A stretch of DNA of 64,000 nt from Herbaspirillum sp. GW103 (GCF_000261365.1 NZ_AJVC01000003.1:1240001-1304000), one strand, 5' to 3'; counted from the first letter of the stretch, positions 1 through 9,441 are shown. Made by a program: numbers and translations. The notes: generated by a model from the sequence alone, not told the origin.

Positions 1-1190
1 ATCGATACCGTCGTGCCGCTCTGCACGCTCGATGAAATCCGCACCGAGCCGCCGGATTGCTTGACGAATCCATACACCATCGACAGGCCCAGGCCAGTGC
101 CCTTGCCTTCCTCCTTGGTGGTGAAGAAGGGGTCCATCACCCGCGGCAGGATGTCGGCCGGGATGCCGGGACCGTTGTCGGTGACCGCGATACAGACATA
201 GAGACCGGGTTTGACGCCGAGCTGGATCGCACGATCTTCGGAAGTGAGGTCTTCATTGCTTGTATGGATGCGTACCGTTCCCTTGCCGGACATCGCATCA
301 CGCGCATTGATGAGCACGTTGAGCAGGGCCACTTCCATCTGGGTGGGGTCGAGGCGGCAATTCCAGAGACCCGGGGTCAGCTGGGTCCGTACCACGATGT
401 CGCCGCCCAGGGTTCGCTGCACCAGGTCGGTAAAACCTTCCGTGAGCGAATTGAGGTTGATGGTGCGGCCCTCCAACCTCTGCTTGCGGGCGAAGGCCAG
501 CAGTTGCTGGGTCAGCATGGCGGCCTTGCCGGAGGCCTTGCGGATGCTGTCGGCGCTGCGCGAGACCCGGCTCAGGTCAGGTGTATCGCTGCGCAGGGCC
601 AGGTTGATGATGTCCAGGTAACCGCTGATGACCTGCAGCAGGTTGTTGAAGTCGTGCGCAATGCCGCCGGTCAGCTGGCCCAGCGCCTCCATCTTGCGCG
701 CCTGGCCCAGCGCCTGTTCGGCATCGCGGCGGCGGCTGATGTCCAGTTGGGAGCTGAAGAAATACTTCAGCTCGCCGCGCTGGTCATAGACCGGTGAAAT
801 GAACAGGGCATTCCAGAACGTCGAGCCGTTCTTGCGGTAGTTCAACAGTTCGGTGGCCATCTCGCGTCGCTCGGCCACCGCCTGGCGGACCTGGGCCACC
901 ACCGAACGGTCGGTCTCCGGCCCTTGCAGGAAGCGGCAGTTCTTGCCCACCACTTCGGCACGGCTGTAGCCGGTCATGTTCATGAAGGCATTGTTGACGA
1001 AGATGATGGGGTTGTCCGGCTTGTTGGGGTCGGACACGATCATCGGCATGCGCGTCATTTCGACGGCGGCAAAGAAGATATCGTTGGCGTCATCGCCTAC
1101 CGCGACCTTGGCATGGTCGTTGCGTATTCCAGCATCATTGAAGTCGTCGGCAGGCCAATGCACCGTGGGGTGCCTGGCGATGTTGGGCAT
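1..1190 (-). CDS. LOV-domain sensor histidine kinase, 3' end outside window
   Basis: Blue-light type sensor kinase. An N-terminal PAS domain carries the LOV signature GKNCRFLQG, with the flavin-adduct cysteine at residue 85. It is followed by a coiled linker, a HisKA region with AHDFNN (phospho-acceptor His179), the N-box [18 protein letters not shown] and [14 protein letters not shown]. About 396 codons lie in the window and the frame is still open at base 1, inside the ATPase domain, so more sequence (often a receiver domain in this family) lies outside. The ATG at 1190 is preceded by GGAG at suitable spacing. In known LOV kinases, light forms a Cys-FMN adduct that changes autophosphorylation; light sensing here is inferred from the motif. 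About 210 non-coding bases separate it from livF. Confidence 0.93.
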   Translation of the reverse strand, partial: MPNIARHPTVHWPADDFNDAGIRNDHAKVAVGDDANDIFFAAVEMTRMPMIVSDPNKPDNPIIFVNNAFMNMTGYSRAEVVGKNCRFLQGPETDRSVVAQVRQAVAERREMATELLNYRKNGSTFWNALFISPVYDQRGELKYFFSSQLDISRRRDAEQALGQARKMEALGQLTGGIAHDFNNLLQVISGYLDIINLALRSDTPDLSRVSRSADSIRKASGKAAMLTQQLLAFARKQRLEGRTINLNSLTEGFTDLVQRTLGGDIVVRTQLTPGLWNCRLDPTQMEVALLNVLINARDAMSGKGTVRIHTSNEDLTSEDRAIQLGVKPGLYVCIAVTDNGPGIPADILPRVMDPFFTTKEEGKGTGLGLSMVYGFVKQSGGSVRISSSVQSGTTVS

Positions 1191-1398
1191 TGTATTTTTC
1201 TCCGTTGGGCTGGGCTCGATTGCAGTGAGGAAACAGGAAACGAGCAGCGTTCAGGAGTTTGGACACGGGCCACCTCAACGGTTCCCCGCGATTTGCAACA
1301 AGGATGGGCATGCGTTGTTACATCTTGCAGGCCCTCCCCTACGGGCCTTGCCACAGGCCACTTTGGCACGGATGAGCTTGACGCCATCGGGCGTTTTC

Positions 1399-2052
1399 CT
1401 ACACCAACAAGCGGCCTTGATCCAGCACGCAGCTGCGGTCGCTGACCATGTTTGCGAAGTGCGTATTCTGTTCGCACAACAGGATGGAGAGGCCGCGCTG
1501 CTTCAGGTCGAGGATCATCCTGGCCATCTGCTCGACGATGACCGGGGCCACCCCTTCGGACGGTTCGTCCAGCAACAGCAGTTGGGGATTGCCCATCAGC
1601 GTGCGCGCGATGGTCAGCATCTGTTGCTCACCGCCGCTCATGCGCCCACCGGGGCGATGCGGCATGGCGGCCAGGTTGGGAAACAGTGCCAGCAGCGCCT
1701 GCACGGTCCAGCTCGGCACGCCCTGGCGCGGGGGCTGGCGGCCGGTCTCCAGGTTCTGCAGGACGCTCAGTTCGGTGAAGATGCGCCTGTCCTCGGGTAC
1801 GAAACCCAGCCCCAGGCGTGCGCGCTGATAGGGGGCCAGACGCGTGATGTCATGTCCGTCCAGCATGACCCGGCCCTGCGTGCCTTGCAGCAGTCCCATC
1901 AACGCCTTCAGCGTGGTGGATTTGCCTGCGCCATTGGGACCGGTGAGCGCCAGCACCTCGCCCCGCCCCACCTCCAGGGAAAGATCGAAGAGGATGTGCG
2001 CCTGTCCGTAGAACGCATGCAGGCCCTCCACTCTCAACAGAGGCGCACTCAT
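1399..2052 (-). CDS. livF: Branched-chain amino acid-type ABC transporter ATPase LivF
   Basis: Second ATPase of a HAAT-family importer (217 aa), energising uptake at the cytoplasmic membrane. Visible motifs are Walker A GPNGAGKST, the signature MSGGEQQM, Walker B LLLLDEPSEG and a switch-region CEQN instead of the common EQN/H context, which is usual for LivF. Its ATG overlaps the TGA of livG (ATGA). It is the last gene of the importer operon running from the binding protein at 5970 down to here. The substrate cannot be told from the ATPase. No convincing U-tract terminator follows on the minus strand. Confidence 0.93.
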   Translation of the reverse strand: MSAPLLRVEGLHAFYGQAHILFDLSLEVGRGEVLALTGPNGAGKSTTLKALMGLLQGTQGRVMLDGHDITRLAPYQRARLGLGFVPEDRRIFTELSVLQNLETGRQPPRQGVPSWTVQALLALFPNLAAMPHRPGGRMSGGEQQMLTIARTLMGNPQLLLLDEPSEGVAPVIVEQMARMILDLKQRGLSILLCEQNTHFANMVSDRSCVLDQGRLLV

Positions 2053-2810
2053 GCCGCACTCCCGAAACTGGCGCCGGAACCGAAATAGACGTCGCGCACG
2101 CGGGCATCCTGGCGGACTGCTTCGGGCTCGCCCTGGGCGATCAGCTGACCACGCGCCAATACGATGATGCGGTCGGCGAAGGCGAAGACCACATCCATGC
2201 TGTGCTCGGTAAAGAGCACCGACAAGCCGCGCTCGCTGACCAGGCGGCGCGTCAGCGCCATCAGTTCCTGACGCTCGCGCGGGGCCATGCCGGCGGTCGG
2301 CTCATCCATCAACAGCAGGCGCGGCGCATTGGACAGGGCCATGGCCAGCTCAAGCCGCTTGATGTCGCCATAGGCCAGCACACCGCAGGCCCGCCCGGCC
2401 TGGTCGGCCATGCCGACCTGCTCCAGCAGCTGCATGGCTTCCTGGCGCAGGCAGGCGGCCGCCGGACGCCATAACTGCCACAGCCGACGGTGATGCGAGA
2501 GCAAGGCCGCCTGGACGTTCTCCAGTACCGTGAGCGAAGCGAAAGCCGCCGACACCTGGAAGGTACGCCCCACGCCGCGCGCCCAGATGCGGCGCGGATC
2601 CAGACCGGCGATATCGGCACCATCGAGCAGTACGCGCCCGCCATCGGGCCGCAACTGGCCGTTGATGACATTGAAGCAGGTGGACTTACCGGCGCCGTTC
2701 GGGCCAATCAGTGCCAGCATCTGGCCGGCCGGCAGCGTGAAGGACAGGTCATCGAGCGCGGCAACGCCGCCAAAGGATTTGCGCAGGCCGTCGATTTGCA
2801 GCAGGCTCAT
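2049..2810 (-). CDS. livG: Branched-chain amino acid-type ABC transporter ATPase LivG
   Basis: First ATPase of the importer (253 aa). Walker A GPNGAGKST, the LivG-type signature LAYGDIKRLE, Walker B LLLMDEPTAGM and the LivG C-terminal switch FTEHSMDVVF are present. The start at 2810 (MSLLQIDGL) overlaps the stop of the permease gene (ATGA) and gives a normal LivG N-terminus. The same frame stays open far upstream inside the permease gene, but that extension is not a real protein. The ATPase pairs with LivF and the fused permease upstream. Confidence 0.94.
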   Translation of the reverse strand: MSLLQIDGLRKSFGGVAALDDLSFTLPAGQMLALIGPNGAGKSTCFNVINGQLRPDGGRVLLDGADIAGLDPRRIWARGVGRTFQVSAAFASLTVLENVQAALLSHHRRLWQLWRPAAACLRQEAMQLLEQVGMADQAGRACGVLAYGDIKRLELAMALSNAPRLLLMDEPTAGMAPRERQELMALTRRLVSERGLSVLFTEHSMDVVFAFADRIIVLARGQLIAQGEPEAVRQDARVRDVYFGSGASFGSAA

Positions 2811-4699
2811 GTGCCCTCCTCCCTGACCGGCCGGCGCAGGCGCTGCCAGGCCCCGGCGATACCGTCCGGGAACAGCAACACCAGCAACAGAATCACGCCC
2901 CCCAGCAAGGCACGCCAGTAATCGGTCTCGCGCGCCACCAGATCCTGCAGCCAGGTGAACAGGGCCGCCCCCAGCACCGGGCCAAGCAGGCTCTGTACGC
3001 CGCCCAGCAAGACCATCACCAGACCATCGACCGAGCGTCCGACACTGGACACTTCGGGCGAGATGCTGCCCTTGGAAAAAGCGAACAATACCCCGGCCAG
3101 CCCGCAGAACAGCCCGGCGACGGCAAAGCCACCCCACTGCAGGCTGCGCACGTCCATGCCCAGTGATTCGGCGCGCACGGCAGCATCGCGTGCGGCACGC
3201 AGGGCCAGGCCGAATGGCGCGTGGATCGCGCGCCGTAACAGGTAGACACCCAGCGCCGCACACCCCAGGGCCAGATAGTAGTAGGCCAGCGGCGAGGCCA
3301 GCGCTGCACTGGGCCGTATGCCGACCAGCCCGTTGCTGCCGCCGGTCAGGTCGTCCCACTGGAAGATGGCGGCCCAGACGATCTGCGCGAAGGCCAGCGT
3401 GAGCATGGCCAGATAGACACCCGACAGGCGCACGCAGAACCAGCCGAACAGCAGCGCCCCGGCCATTGCCGTGAGGGCCCCCGTGAGCATGGCCAGCGGC
3501 ATCGGCCATTGCAGCTTGAGCGTGACCAGTGCGGCAGCGTAGGCGCCCAGTCCGAAATAGGCGGCATGACCGAAGGACACCATGCCACCCGGCCCCATCA
3601 GGAAATGCAGACTGGCCGCGAAGAGGACGGCGATGAGGATTTCCACCATCAGCACCGGCAGATAGGGGAAGCGCGCAGCCAGCAGCGGCAGTGCCAGCAA
3701 GAGCAGTAGCGCGGCCCATCCCGCCAGGCGCGCCTGGCGGCCTGATGCGCGCAGCGGCGCGTCATGCCCGGCGCCATTGCGCAGCAGCGCCAGCGGCTTG
3801 CCGAACAGGCCCCACGGGCGTATCACCAGGATCGCCGCCATGACCAGGAATTCCACCACCAGCGTGAGTCGCGAGAGCGAGACTTCCAGTCCGAACAAGG
3901 AGACATTGCCCAGCGCAATGCAGAGCGCCTTGACTTCGGCGATCAGCAAGGCGGCGGCGAACGCGCCTCCAAGCGAGCCCATGCCGCCGACCACCACCAC
4001 CACGAAGGCGTTGCCGATGGTGTCCAGATCCAGCGCCAGGTTGGCCGGCATGCGCGGCCCTTGCAGCGCGCCACCCAGCCCCGCCAGGAAGCAGCCCAAG
4101 GCGAACACGGCGGTAAACAACCAGGCCTGGTTCACCCCCAGCGCGCCCAGCATCTCGCGGTCCTGCGTAGCCGCACGGATGAGCGTGCCCCAGCGCGTGC
4201 GATTGAGCAGCAGCCACAAGAGGGCGAACACCAGCGGGCCGATGACGATGAGCAGCAGGTCATATTGCGGCAGCCTGCGTCCCAGCAGATGCACGGCCCC
4301 CGAGAGGCCCGGTGCGCGCGGGCCGAAGAGGTCTTCCGGACCCCATAGCCAGAGCGCCGCATCCTTGATGATGAGTACCAGGGCAAAGGTGGCCAGCAGC
4401 TGGAACAGTTCCGGCGCGCGATAGATGCGGCGCAGGATCAGCACTTCCACCAGCGCCCCAAGCGCAGCCACCACCAGCGCAGCCAGCAGCAGCGCCCCCC
4501 AGAAACCGGGCGCACTGCTGCCCAGCCGGTCCACCAGGCTGTAGGCCACATACAGCCCCAGCATGTAGAAGGAGCCGTGGGCAAAATTGACGATGCGCGT
4601 CACGCCGAAGATCAGCGACAGCCCCGCCGCCACCAGAAACATCGCGCAGGCATCGGCCAGGCCGTTGAGCAGCTGGACGGTGAGACTGGCAAGCGTCAT
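2807..4699 (-). CDS. Fused LivH-LivM permease of a branched-chain-type ABC importer
   Basis: A single 630-residue protein joins the two permeases that are normally separate. Residues about 1-290 are LivH-like (LIFGVTRIVNFAHGSFYMLG, and a GGMGSLGGA loop). Residues about 325-620 are LivM-like (LMGPGGMVSFGHAAYFGLGAY, GSNGLVGI, and the ATPase-contact EAA-type loop RAARDAAVRAESLG). A short polar linker (GHDAPLRASGRQ) joins them. The reading frame is continuous with no sign of a sequencing join. It is flanked by the binding protein gene and livGF, so the importer needs only this one permease polypeptide, or a homodimer of it. Substrate unknown. Confidence 0.92.
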   Translation of the reverse strand: MTLASLTVQLLNGLADACAMFLVAAGLSLIFGVTRIVNFAHGSFYMLGLYVAYSLVDRLGSSAPGFWGALLLAALVVAALGALVEVLILRRIYRAPELFQLLATFALVLIIKDAALWLWGPEDLFGPRAPGLSGAVHLLGRRLPQYDLLLIVIGPLVFALLWLLLNRTRWGTLIRAATQDREMLGALGVNQAWLFTAVFALGCFLAGLGGALQGPRMPANLALDLDTIGNAFVVVVVGGMGSLGGAFAAALLIAEVKALCIALGNVSLFGLEVSLSRLTLVVEFLVMAAILVIRPWGLFGKPLALLRNGAGHDAPLRASGRQARLAGWAALLLLLALPLLAARFPYLPVLMVEILIAVLFAASLHFLMGPGGMVSFGHAAYFGLGAYAAALVTLKLQWPMPLAMLTGALTAMAGALLFGWFCVRLSGVYLAMLTLAFAQIVWAAIFQWDDLTGGSNGLVGIRPSAALASPLAYYYLALGCAALGVYLLRRAIHAPFGLALRAARDAAVRAESLGMDVRSLQWGGFAVAGLFCGLAGVLFAFSKGSISPEVSSVGRSVDGLVMVLLGGVQSLLGPVLGAALFTWLQDLVARETDYWRALLGGVILLLVLLFPDGIAGAWQRLRRPVREEGT

Positions 4700-4755
4700 G
4701 AGCGCATGGCCTCAGCGTGGGCCGGATACGAAGGCGGACACGATTGCTGCGCGGA

Positions 4756-5970
4756 TCAGTCGGCCGGACGCAGCTTCTTGACCTCGGCATCCGGCAACTG
4801 CAGGCTGGCCCCGTCGACATAGCTGAAGCTGGTCATGATGCCCTTGCCGTCCTTGATGCCGGTGCGGCCGACGAAGGCGCCCAGGGTGGACTGGTGGTCC
4901 TGCGGACGATAGACGATGGAGGCGACCGGTGTGTCCACCTTGAGGCCCGAGAAGGCTGCGGAGAGCTTGTCGGCATCGGTACTGCCGGCCTTCCTGATGC
5001 CGGCGGCGATGGACATCAGGGCGCTGTAGCCGACCAGCGACCCGTTGCGGGGGTAGTCGTTGTATTTCTTGCGGTAGGCCTCGACGAACTTCTTGTGTTC
5101 GGGTGTGTTGATGGCGTACCAGGGATAGCCGGTGACGATCCAGTTCTGCGGCGCTTCGCCCTTGAGCGGATCGAGGTATTCCGGCTCGCCGGTCAGCAGC
5201 GACACCACGTTCACCTTCTCGAACAGGCCGCGCGTGTTGCCTTCCCGGACGAACTTGCCCAGATCAGCCGCGAACAGCGCATTGAAGATGGCATCCGGCT
5301 TGGCATCGGCCAGTGCCTGGGTGACCGCGCCGGCATCGATCTTGCCCAGCGGCGTGGCCTGTTCGGCTACGAATTCCACATCCGGCTGGGCCTGCTTCAT
5401 CAGGGTCTTGAAGCTGGCCACGGCGGACTGCCCGTACTCATAGTTGGGATAGACGATGGCCCAGCGCTTCTTCTTCAGCTTGGCCGCCTCCTTGACCACC
5501 GAAGCCACCAGCATGTACGTCGAGGGACGCAGGCGGTAGGTGTACTTGTTGCCGTTCTGCCAGACGATCTTGTCGGTCAGTGGTTCGGCGGCGAGGAAGA
5601 ACACCTTGTGCTGCCTGGCGTAATCGGTCAGGGCCAGGCCGGTATTGGAGAGAAAACCGCCGAACAGCAGCGCCACGCGCTCGCGCGCCATCAGCTCTTC
5701 GGCCACGCGTACCGAGTCACCGGGGTTGCCGTTGTCGTCGCGGGCGATCACTTCCAGCTTCTTGCCCAGCACGCCGCCGGCGGCATTGACTTCATCGAGG
5801 GCCATCTCCCAGCCCCGGCGGTACGGCTCCAGGAAGGCTGGTTGGGCCTTGTAGCTGTTGATCTCGCCGATCTTGATGGTGTCCTCGGCCCGGGCAGTGC
5901 CGGCAGAAAGATTCACGATGGCTGCGGTGCAGGCCCACAGCAGGCCGCGCTGGAAGTTGAAATGGTTCAC
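4756..5970 (-). CDS. Periplasmic substrate-binding protein of the HAAT ABC importer
   Basis: Type I periplasmic binding protein (Peripla_BP_6 family), 404 aa. It has a signal peptide ending SAGTARA before the mature start EDTIKIGEIN. GTG at 5970 is chosen because AGAGGG lies at good spacing upstream and the signal peptide then begins directly (MNHFNFQRGLLW). An in-frame ATG at 6048 would add a non-signal-like stretch. It is the first gene of the importer operon with livHM, livG and livF. The ligand is probably an amino acid, amide or small organic acid, but nothing in the sequence decides this. Confidence 0.92.
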   Translation of the reverse strand: MNHFNFQRGLLWACTAAIVNLSAGTARAEDTIKIGEINSYKAQPAFLEPYRRGWEMALDEVNAAGGVLGKKLEVIARDDNGNPGDSVRVAEELMARERVALLFGGFLSNTGLALTDYARQHKVFFLAAEPLTDKIVWQNGNKYTYRLRPSTYMLVASVVKEAAKLKKKRWAIVYPNYEYGQSAVASFKTLMKQAQPDVEFVAEQATPLGKIDAGAVTQALADAKPDAIFNALFAADLGKFVREGNTRGLFEKVNVVSLLTGEPEYLDPLKGEAPQNWIVTGYPWYAINTPEHKKFVEAYRKKYNDYPRNGSLVGYSALMSIAAGIRKAGSTDADKLSAAFSGLKVDTPVASIVYRPQDHQSTLGAFVGRTGIKDGKGIMTSFSYVDGASLQLPDAEVKKLRPAD

Positions 5971-6055
5971 GTCATTTCCCTCTGATGAAAGTGCCCGGCC
6001 CGCTTCACCGCGCGGGGCGGGCGTAATGATAACCGCTGCCGACGGCATGTGCAGA

Positions 6056-6592
6056 TTACTTCACACGCTGTTTTTCCAGCTTGCGCGCCAGGGTACGACG
6101 GTGCATACCGAGGCGCCGTGCGGTTTCGGAGATGTTGAAATCGGTTTCCACCAGTACCTCGTGGATGCGTTCCCATTCCAGGGTCTTGATGGAGGTGGCG
6201 CGCGCCGGCAGTTCGAGCTCGGAAGCACCGGCCACGTGGCCGAAGGCGGCTTCGATGTCGTCGGTATTGGAGGGCTTGGCCAGGTATTGGCAGGCGCCCA
6301 GCTTGATGGCTTCCACCGCCGTGGTGATGCTGGCGAAGCCGGTCAGGACCACGATGAGCATGTTTTCGTCGTGGGTGTGCAGCATCTGCACGCAGGCCAG
6401 GCCCGAGGCATTGCCGCCCAGCTTGAGGTCGACCACGGCATAGCCGGGCTTGTGTTCTTTCAGGTGGAGGGCCGCTTCCTCCTGGCTGGCGGCCAGCAGG
6501 ACGGTGTAGCCGCGACGTTCGAAGGAGCGTCCCAAGGTGCGTGCGAAGGCGGCGTCGTCCTCGATGATCAGCAGCAGGCGATCAGCCGACAT
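6056..6592 (-). CDS. regA: Redox response regulator RegA/ActR/PrrA type
   Basis: Response regulator of the RegBA family (178 aa). The receiver has acidic pocket EDD (residues 11-13), phospho-acceptor Asp55 (VVDLKLGG) and Lys in LAKPS. The C-terminal Fis-type helix-turn-helix (ISETARRLGMHRRTLARKL) is almost invariant in this family. The second ATG (6592, MSADRLL) fits the AGGGA ribosome-binding site better than the ATG at 6598. It lies downstream of regB with a 130-base gap holding a stem-loop. Known homologues control respiration, nitrogen and carbon genes in response to redox state; control of the nearby cyo operon is an inference from position. Confidence 0.92.
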   Translation of the reverse strand: MSADRLLLIIEDDAAFARTLGRSFERRGYTVLLAASQEEAALHLKEHKPGYAVVDLKLGGNASGLACVQMLHTHDENMLIVVLTGFASITTAVEAIKLGACQYLAKPSNTDDIEAAFGHVAGASELELPARATSIKTLEWERIHEVLVETDFNISETARRLGMHRRTLARKLEKQRVK

Positions 6593-6692
6593 GGTCATTC
6601 CCTATTTTTCTACTTTGCCAAAGCCGGTATTGTAAGGCGAGACGGCACCGGACATGGCCGGCCCCTGAAGAAAAAGGAAATGATCACGGTCA

Positions 6693-6713
6693 AAGCCGCT
6701 TCAGAGGCGGCTT
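6693..6713 (-). other. Stem-loop between regB and regA
   Basis: A perfect 7-bp inverted repeat AAGCCGC / GCGGCTT with a 7-base loop lies 9 bases past the regB stop. No T-run follows on the minus strand, so it is not a classical terminator. It may set the RegB:RegA ratio by partial termination or RNA stability. Confidence 0.4.
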
Positions 6714-6721
6714 GCGGCAGC

Positions 6722-8104
6722 TCAAGCGCCGGTGGGATAGTCCGGTGCTTCGCTGGCGGGACCAGCCTGCTCCAGCGGTTCGAGGCTGATGGCCGACAGG
6801 GGCAGCTCCAGCGTCACGCGCGCGCCGCCGGCTGAACGGTTGCTGGCCCAAACGCGACCGCCCAGCTTGCGCGCAACGTTGACCACGAAGAACAGGCCCA
6901 GGCCGCGTCCAGGCTTGCCTTTGGTGGACTGGTAGGGCTTGCCGATCTGATTGATCATCCAGTCGGGGAAACCGGGACCGCGATCGCTCACTTCCATGAG
7001 CAGCAGATCGCCTTCGCGCCGCACTTCCAGGGCCAGCCATTGCGGCGAGACCTCGAAGGCGTTGTCCAGCACATTGCCCAGCATCTGCTTGATGGCCGAG
7101 TCGAAGGCCACCGGCACATCCTGCCCGATCTGGTTGCGGTATTCGAAGATCTCGACGGGACGGGTCTTGCGCCAGTCCTCGGCCACGCTGTCGAGGAAAG
7201 TATTGATCGTGGTCTTGATGGAGGATTCGCCCCGCGCCTCACCGGCAGACAACAGCACGCCGCTGACGATGGACTTGCAGCGCTGCAGCTGCGCTTCCAT
7301 CTCGGCGATGTCGTCAAGCATGTCGGCGCGCTGGCTGATCTCGGGCATGCGTTTCCAGTCGCCCAGGATCACCGAGACGGTCGCCAGGGGCGTACCGAGC
7401 TCATGCGCAGCGCCCGAGGCCAGCAGGCCCATGCGCACGATGTGGTCTTCCTCGGCGGCGCGCTGGCGCAGGTCGGCCAGCAAGGCGTCACCGGCGCGCA
7501 GGTTGCTGCTGATGCGGGTGATGAAGAAGACCATCAATCCGGCATTGAGCAGGAAGCAGATCAGCGTTCCTTCGACGTACAGGCTCAGGAGGCCGGCGTT
7601 ATGGTCCGGCGGCAGCGCCAGTGGTTCCGAAAACAGCGCCAGCCCGGCCAGGCAGAGCATGGTCACGCCGACGATGGCCCAGCTCGACCAGGGCTTGAGC
7701 AGCACCGCCGAGAGAATGATCTGCATCAGATACAGGAAGGCGAAGGGATTGGTGATGCCGCCACTGAGATAGAGCTGGAAGGTCAGTACGGCCACATCCA
7801 CCAGCAAGGCCAGAAACAGTTCAGCATTGGTGGCGATGCGCCGCTCGTGCCAGCGCAGGTGGCTGGCGATATTGAAGGCGATCAGGCAGGACAGCACCTC
7901 CAGCATGTGCGGCAGCGGCAGGTGCAGGTCGAATACCAGCACCACGAAGGCGATGGTGGACACCTGCCCCAGCACCGCCAGCCAGCGCAGCTGGATCAGC
8001 AGCAGCATGTTCTGGTGGCCGGCCGGATTCTGCTCGCCCTGGCGCAGACGCTGCCAGCGCTCGCGCAGCGTCTTGCGCTTGGCGACGGTGTCGGAGGCGG
8101 TCAT
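6722..8104 (-). CDS. regB: Redox sensor histidine kinase RegB/ActS/PrrB type
   Basis: Membrane sensor kinase (460 aa) with about six N-terminal transmembrane segments. The ubiquinone-binding loop motif GGITNPF of this family is at residues 115-121. The H-box is ASGAAHELGTPLAT (His234). The redox-box cysteine (QRCKSIV, Cys276) is the residue that controls kinase activity by oxidation in characterised RegB proteins. The ATPase has LDNAFE, DRGPGFP and GRGLGLF. It starts 3 bases after the SURF1 stop, so the pair is probably co-transcribed with the quinol oxidase operon. Confidence 0.94.
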   Translation of the reverse strand: MTASDTVAKRKTLRERWQRLRQGEQNPAGHQNMLLLIQLRWLAVLGQVSTIAFVVLVFDLHLPLPHMLEVLSCLIAFNIASHLRWHERRIATNAELFLALLVDVAVLTFQLYLSGGITNPFAFLYLMQIILSAVLLKPWSSWAIVGVTMLCLAGLALFSEPLALPPDHNAGLLSLYVEGTLICFLLNAGLMVFFITRISSNLRAGDALLADLRQRAAEEDHIVRMGLLASGAAHELGTPLATVSVILGDWKRMPEISQRADMLDDIAEMEAQLQRCKSIVSGVLLSAGEARGESSIKTTINTFLDSVAEDWRKTRPVEIFEYRNQIGQDVPVAFDSAIKQMLGNVLDNAFEVSPQWLALEVRREGDLLLMEVSDRGPGFPDWMINQIGKPYQSTKGKPGRGLGLFFVVNVARKLGGRVWASNRSAGGARVTLELPLSAISLEPLEQAGPASEAPDYPTGA

Positions 8105-8107
8105 GAC

Positions 8108-8959
8108 TCAGTGCCCGGTTTGCGCATCCAGAATGCGCTGGCGCCAGCGGCGCTCGTCGCGGATCACCCAGTAGCCTGCAGCCAGCGACATGAGAGCCAG
8201 GGCATACCAGGTCAGGGCGTAGACCAGGTGGCTGTTGTGGAAGGCAATCACCGTCAGTCCGCCGACCGGTTTCTGTGCATCCGGCGCCACGGCGGCATTG
8301 GCTTGCGCGGAAGCCTTGTCGGCATCGACGAAGTAAGGGGCCACCTGCGCCAGCGGCAGGCCACGCGCTTGCGCAATTGCCTTCACATCGCGTGAATACC
8401 AGCGGTTCTGCGCGGCGTCATTGCTGCGCAGGAAGCCGCCGCCCTGCTCGCTCATGCGCAAGAGCCCGGTCACTTCGTTCATTTGTCCCGCAGGCGCATC
8501 GGTCAGCTGCATTTCCGCCAGCTTGAGCGGCGAGACCGCTACGAAACCGCGATTGATCAGCACCACGCTGCCATCGGCCATCTGCAAGGGGGTGAGCAGC
8601 CAGGCGCCGCTGCCCAGGTCGGTACTGGCCTGCACGGCGACTGTCTTGCTGTACAGATAGCGGCCCGCGAGAACCACGCGTTTGTACTCGTCGCGTTCGG
8701 CGTTCACGCTCGGCCACTCCTGCGGACCAGGCGGCGGCGCCGGTGCGGCGTGGACGCGGGCATCGACCTTGGCGATCAGGTCCAGCTTCCATTGCAGGCG
8801 ATAGACCTGCCAGGTTCCCAGCGCAGCGAAGACCAGAAAGAAAAATCCCGCCAAAAGCGTCAGCAGCAGCAAGCTGGCCTTTGTGCGGGATACCGGGGCG
8901 GCTTGCACCGCCCCGCTTTCTTTGCCTTGCGTCACGCCATCGGTTGGCGTCGGGCTCAT
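8108..8959 (-). CDS. SURF1 family oxidase assembly protein
   Basis: SURF1/Shy1-type membrane protein (283 aa). One transmembrane segment near residues 30-50 (LLLLTLLAGFFFLVFAALGTWQVYRLQWK) and one at the C-terminus (LVYALTWYALALMSLAAGYW) flank a soluble domain with the family motif LINRGFV. SURF1 proteins help insert haem into haem-copper oxidases. Its start overlaps the cyoD stop (ATGA), so it is the fifth gene of the oxidase operon. That placement points to a role in cytochrome bo3 maturation, although SURF1 is best known for aa3-type cytochrome c oxidase. Confidence 0.9.
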   Translation of the reverse strand: MSPTPTDGVTQGKESGAVQAAPVSRTKASLLLLTLLAGFFFLVFAALGTWQVYRLQWKLDLIAKVDARVHAAPAPPPGPQEWPSVNAERDEYKRVVLAGRYLYSKTVAVQASTDLGSGAWLLTPLQMADGSVVLINRGFVAVSPLKLAEMQLTDAPAGQMNEVTGLLRMSEQGGGFLRSNDAAQNRWYSRDVKAIAQARGLPLAQVAPYFVDADKASAQANAAVAPDAQKPVGGLTVIAFHNSHLVYALTWYALALMSLAAGYWVIRDERRWRQRILDAQTGH

Positions 8960-9441
8960 TTCGATTGGGCTGCGCCGTGCTGCATATCCTGCATGCCCGG
9001 CATACCTTGCATCGATTGCGGCACCGTTTCGGTGGGCATGTTTTCAGGCGACATGGTCGGCATCATGTTGTGGTTCAGGTGATACATGACCCACAGCGAA
9101 CCGGACAGCGCGATGACCACGATGACGACGGTGAAGATCATCGCCAGCATGTTCCAGCCACCTTCGGACTTGCCGTTCATGTGCAGGAAGTACTTGATGT
9201 GTACCACGATCTGCACGGCCGCGAAGGCCAGCAGCACGATGCCCAGGGTCGACGAGCTGGAAATGGTCTTGTTCATCACCATCCAGAACGGGATCGCGGT
9301 CAGGATCACGGCCAGCACGAAGCCGGTGACGTAATCCTTCATCGTGCCGTGGGCGGCGTGGTCGCCATGACCGTGGCCGTGGCCATGGTCGTCATGCTGG
9401 CCCATCGGACGGGCCGGGTGTTCTTGGTGGCCGCGGCTCAT
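8956..9441 (-). CDS. cyoD: Cytochrome bo3 ubiquinol oxidase subunit IV (CyoD), extended
   Basis: Small subunit with three transmembrane helices (residues about 35-120: [60 protein letters not shown]). At 161 aa it is longer than the usual CyoD of about 110. The N-terminus has a histidine-rich run ([13 protein letters not shown]) and the C-terminus a methionine-rich tail ([13 protein letters not shown]); both could bind metal. The start at 9441 overlaps the cyoC stop (ATGA). A longer upstream in-frame extension inside cyoC lacks any support. Confidence 0.9.
   Translation of the reverse strand: MSRGHQEHPARPMGQHDDHGHGHGHGDHAAHGTMKDYVTGFVLAVILTAIPFWMVMNKTISSSSTLGIVLLAFAAVQIVVHIKYFLHMNGKSEGGWNMLAMIFTVVIVVIALSGSLWVMYHLNHNMMPTMSPENMPTETVPQSMQGMPGMQDMQHGAAQSK

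Noticed and set aside
1381-1402. Terminator-like ACGCC-ATCG-GGCGT hairpin with T-run on the plus strand next to livF
   Set aside because: No plus-strand gene ends there, and on the minus strand the T-run is missing; the stem is only 5 bp.
2811-3719. Possible N-terminal extension of LivG (about 300 codons)
   Set aside because: It overlaps the fused permease in another frame and gives an Arg/Gly/Ala-rich peptide; LivG starts normally at 2810.
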